DNA from: JANPCX01 sp046049865
Lineage (GTDB): Bacteria; Pseudomonadota; Gammaproteobacteria; Burkholderiales; Burkholderiaceae_C
Direction of reading: 5' to 3'
NCBI GenBank assembly: GCA_046049865.1
Contig: JBJOQO010000115.1
Location: 1 to 6,917, forward strand
Length of the DNA stretch: 6,917 nt
A program made the position numbers and the translations under genes. The notes beneath the pieces are model-generated. The model ran no database searches, was not told where the DNA came from, and saw nothing but the letters and a program-made list of their open reading frames with translations. Below are positions 5,169 to 6,917 of this stretch, in pieces. The number at the start of each line of letters is the position of its first letter. Positions within the stretch are counted from its first letter, which is position 1.

Positions 5169-6650
5169 TCAGCTGCCGAAGGACTTGCCTATGGCCTGGG
5201 CACACCAGTTCATCAAGCCGCTGGGCAAGAGGCCCAACACCACCACGGCGACACCATTGAGTGACAGCAGAACCCGCACGTCACTGGGGCTGTTCAATGG
5301 TGTGGCATCACGTGGTTCGTCAAAGAACATGACCTTGACGACGCGCAGGTAGTAGTAAGCACCGATCAGCGACAAGAACACCGCCGCGCCGGCCAGCCAC
5401 AAATAGGCTTCAACGTTGGTGGTGATCAAGGCTTGCAACACGCTGAGCTTGGCGTAGAACCCCACCGTAGGCGGAATGCCAGCCAAGGAGAACATGAAGA
5501 TGGCCATCACTGCGGCGTACCAAGGGCTGCGGCGTGCAAGGCCCTTGAAGTCGTCGATGTGCTCGCTTTCAAAACCCTTGCTGGAGAGCAACATCACCAT
5601 GCCAAAGGTGCCCAAGGTGGTGAGCACATAGGTGACCATGTAGAACATGGAAGACGCGTAAGAATTCACAGCCGAGAACACGTTGTTGTGCACGACCCCA
5701 CTGGTCATGGCCAGCAACATGAAGCCCATGTGGGCAATCGTTGAATAGGCCAACATGCGTTTGATGTTGGTCTGCGCAATGGCCGCCAAGTTGCCCAGGG
5801 TCATAGACGCCAATGACAACACCACCAGCATTTGTTGCCAGTCCACCACCAGGCCGAGCATGCCGTCCACCAGCAGTCGCATCATGATGGCGAAGGCCGC
5901 CAGCTTGGGGGCGCCACCAATGAGCAAGGTAACGGCGGTGGGTGCGCCTTGGTAAACGTCAGGAACCCACATGTGAAACGGTGCGGCGCCGAGCTTGAAT
6001 CCCAAGCCAGCGACCACAAACACCAAGCCAAAAATCAACACCGATTTGTTGATTTGCCCTGAGCCGATGGCCTTAAAAACATCGTCAATATCCAGCGTGC
6101 CGGTCGCGCCGTACATCATCGACAAACCATAAAGCAAGAAGCCGCTGGCCAAAGCACCCAGCACAAAGTACTTCATCGCCGCTTCAGTGGAGATGGCGTG
6201 GTCGCGGCGCAGTGCCGTCAGCGCGTAGAGCGACAAACTCATCAGCTCCAGGCCCAGGTAAATCACCAGGAAATTGTTGGCCGACAACATCACACAAATG
6301 CCGAGCAAGGAAAACAAGGCCAAGGTGAAAAGTTCGCCCTTGAGCATGTCGCGTTCACCGGCATAGGGCCGCGCATAAGCCAGTGTGACCATGGTCGCCA
6401 AGCAGGCAAAGAAACCGAGCAAATTGCCCATGGGGTCTGATACCACCATGCCTTGCATGCCATCCTGATTGGTACCCACGTTCACAAAATACAGGTACAT
6501 GCCGGCCACTACAGCCAGAGAAAGTTGTGTGAGCCAATAGGTGGTGGTGCGCCGCGCATCCGTTAGCCACAAATCCGCCAAAGCGATGACCAGTGCGAAG
6601 CACAACAAGGCCAGTTGCGGGTAGATGGACAGCCAATTCATTTCGTTCAT
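5169..6650 (-). CDS. nuoN: NADH-quinone oxidoreductase (complex I), subunit N
   Basis: The 493-residue product is a multi-spanning inner-membrane subunit (family: 14 helices) of the proton-pumping arm of complex I, related to Mrp antiporter subunits. Key charged residues match those of E. coli NuoN with a constant offset of two in the first half. They are Glu135 in VIYLGLELMSLSLYAL, Lys160, Lys219 in GLGFKLGAAPFHMWVPDVYQGAP, His226, and Lys249 in GGAPKLAAF. Lys401 in PPTVGFYAKLSV is the helix-12 lysine. The proton path is therefore intact. The length is normal. ATG 6650 is taken as the start; ATG 6641, three codons later, is an alternative because neither has a strong ribosome binding site. 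It lies 31 nt after nuoM and 5 nt before the DUF2818 gene, within the distal nuo operon, whose promoter must lie far upstream outside the window. Confidence 0.97.
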   Translation of the reverse strand: MNEMNWLSIYPQLALLCFALVIALADLWLTDARRTTTYWLTQLSLAVVAGMYLYFVNVGTNQDGMQGMVVSDPMGNLLGFFACLATMVTLAYARPYAGERDMLKGELFTLALFSLLGICVMLSANNFLVIYLGLELMSLSLYALTALRRDHAISTEAAMKYFVLGALASGFLLYGLSMMYGATGTLDIDDVFKAIGSGQINKSVLIFGLVFVVAGLGFKLGAAPFHMWVPDVYQGAPTAVTLLIGGAPKLAAFAIMMRLLVDGMLGLVVDWQQMLVVLSLASMTLGNLAAIAQTNIKRMLAYSTIAHMGFMLLAMTSGVVHNNVFSAVNSYASSMFYMVTYVLTTLGTFGMVMLLSSKGFESEHIDDFKGLARRSPWYAAVMAIFMFSLAGIPPTVGFYAKLSVLQALITTNVEAYLWLAGAAVFLSLIGAYYYLRVVKVMFFDEPRDATPLNSPSDVRVLLSLNGVAVVVLGLLPSGLMNWCAQAIGKSFGS

Positions 6651-6681
6651 GGTGCGTCTTGCCGGGTTGCTGTCCGCGGAC

Positions 6682-6917
6682 TCATGGGAGTTTGGAAATG
6701 GAGACGTGCTTGAGCAGCTGCGTCACCGAAACATGCATGGTGTCGGTGAAGGGTTTGGGATACACCCCCATCCACAACACAGCCACGGCCAGCACGGCCA
6801 TCATGAAAAACTCTCGCGGGTTGAGGTCGGTGAGGCCTTTGACATCATCATTGGCCACAGGGCCGAAGTAAACGCGTTTGACCATCCACAAGTTGTAGGC
6901 GGCACCAAATATCAAGG
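6682..6917 (-). CDS. nuoM: NADH-quinone oxidoreductase (complex I), subunit M, C-terminal part
   Basis: The frame enters from the right edge and ends at TGA 6684-6682, giving 77 complete codons. They read LIFGAAYNLWMVKRVYFGPV, then LTDLNPREFFMMAVLAVAVLWMGVYPKPFTDTM and a short tail ending KLP. AAYNLWMVKRVYFGP is the helix-linking motif near the NuoM C-terminus. DLNPRE...MGVYPKPF is its last membrane helix and the usual end of the proton-pumping antiporter-like subunit M of complex I. Only the C-terminus is seen, so the proton-channel residues cannot be checked. The TTG at 6915 is an internal leucine codon, not a start. It precedes nuoN with a 31-nt gap, the standard nuoM-nuoN order. Confidence 0.95.
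   Translation of the reverse strand, partial: LIFGAAYNLWMVKRVYFGPVANDDVKGLTDLNPREFFMMAVLAVAVLWMGVYPKPFTDTMHVSVTQLLKHVSISKLP

Noticed and set aside
5164..5205. Upstream extension of the DUF2818 frame to ATG 5205
   Set aside because: The extra 14 residues come from sequence inside the nuoN 3' end and do not fit the family's usual N-terminus; ATG 5163 right after the nuoN stop is preferred.

Overview
The window looks like ordinary core chromosome of a betaproteobacterium, most likely Burkholderiales/Comamonadaceae (Limnohabitans-, Rhodoferax- or Curvibacter-like). I infer this from the protein styles (ETF subunits, the acyl-CoA dehydrogenase N-terminus, DUF1178, DUF2818) and from the gene order nuoM-nuoN-DUF2818-Nudix-DUF1178. 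No taxonomic search was possible. I see no transposase, phage gene, CRISPR array or defence gene.

Left block (1-2059, minus strand): etfB and etfA, the two subunits of the electron transfer flavoprotein, lie 2 nt apart. An intrinsic terminator follows, and then the start of an acyl-CoA dehydrogenase gene that runs off the left edge. These genes belong together: the dehydrogenase oxidises acyl-CoA esters and ETF carries the electrons towards ubiquinone through ETF-ubiquinone oxidoreductase, which is not in the window. The region upstream of etfB carries two palindromes. One resembles a LiuR (MerR family) site and the other a TetR-type FadP-like site. This suggests that ETF is controlled by both branched-chain amino acid and fatty acid signals.

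Centre (2320-3296): murI (glutamate racemase, plus strand) is divergent from etfBA. It meets a tRNA-Leu(UAA) gene, coded on the minus strand, tail to tail with no base between the murI stop codon and the encoded CCA end of the tRNA. From 3297 to 3692 there is no convincing gene. This stretch holds a small hairpin next to the tRNA 5' end and two perfect palindromes, inside sequence that looks like a dispersed intergenic repeat.

Right block (3693-6917, minus strand): this is the distal end of the complex I operon. In transcription order it reads nuoM (partial), nuoN, a three-helix DUF2818 membrane protein, a Nudix hydrolase of ADP-ribose pyrophosphatase type, and a DUF1178 zinc-ribbon-like protein. 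Gaps are short (31, 5, -20 and 24 nt), so the last three genes are probably co-transcribed with complex I. No wholly new system is evident. The most useful leads are the double operator in front of etfBA, the gene-free palindrome/repeat stretch, the zero-gap murI/tRNA junction, and the small genes riding on the nuo operon.
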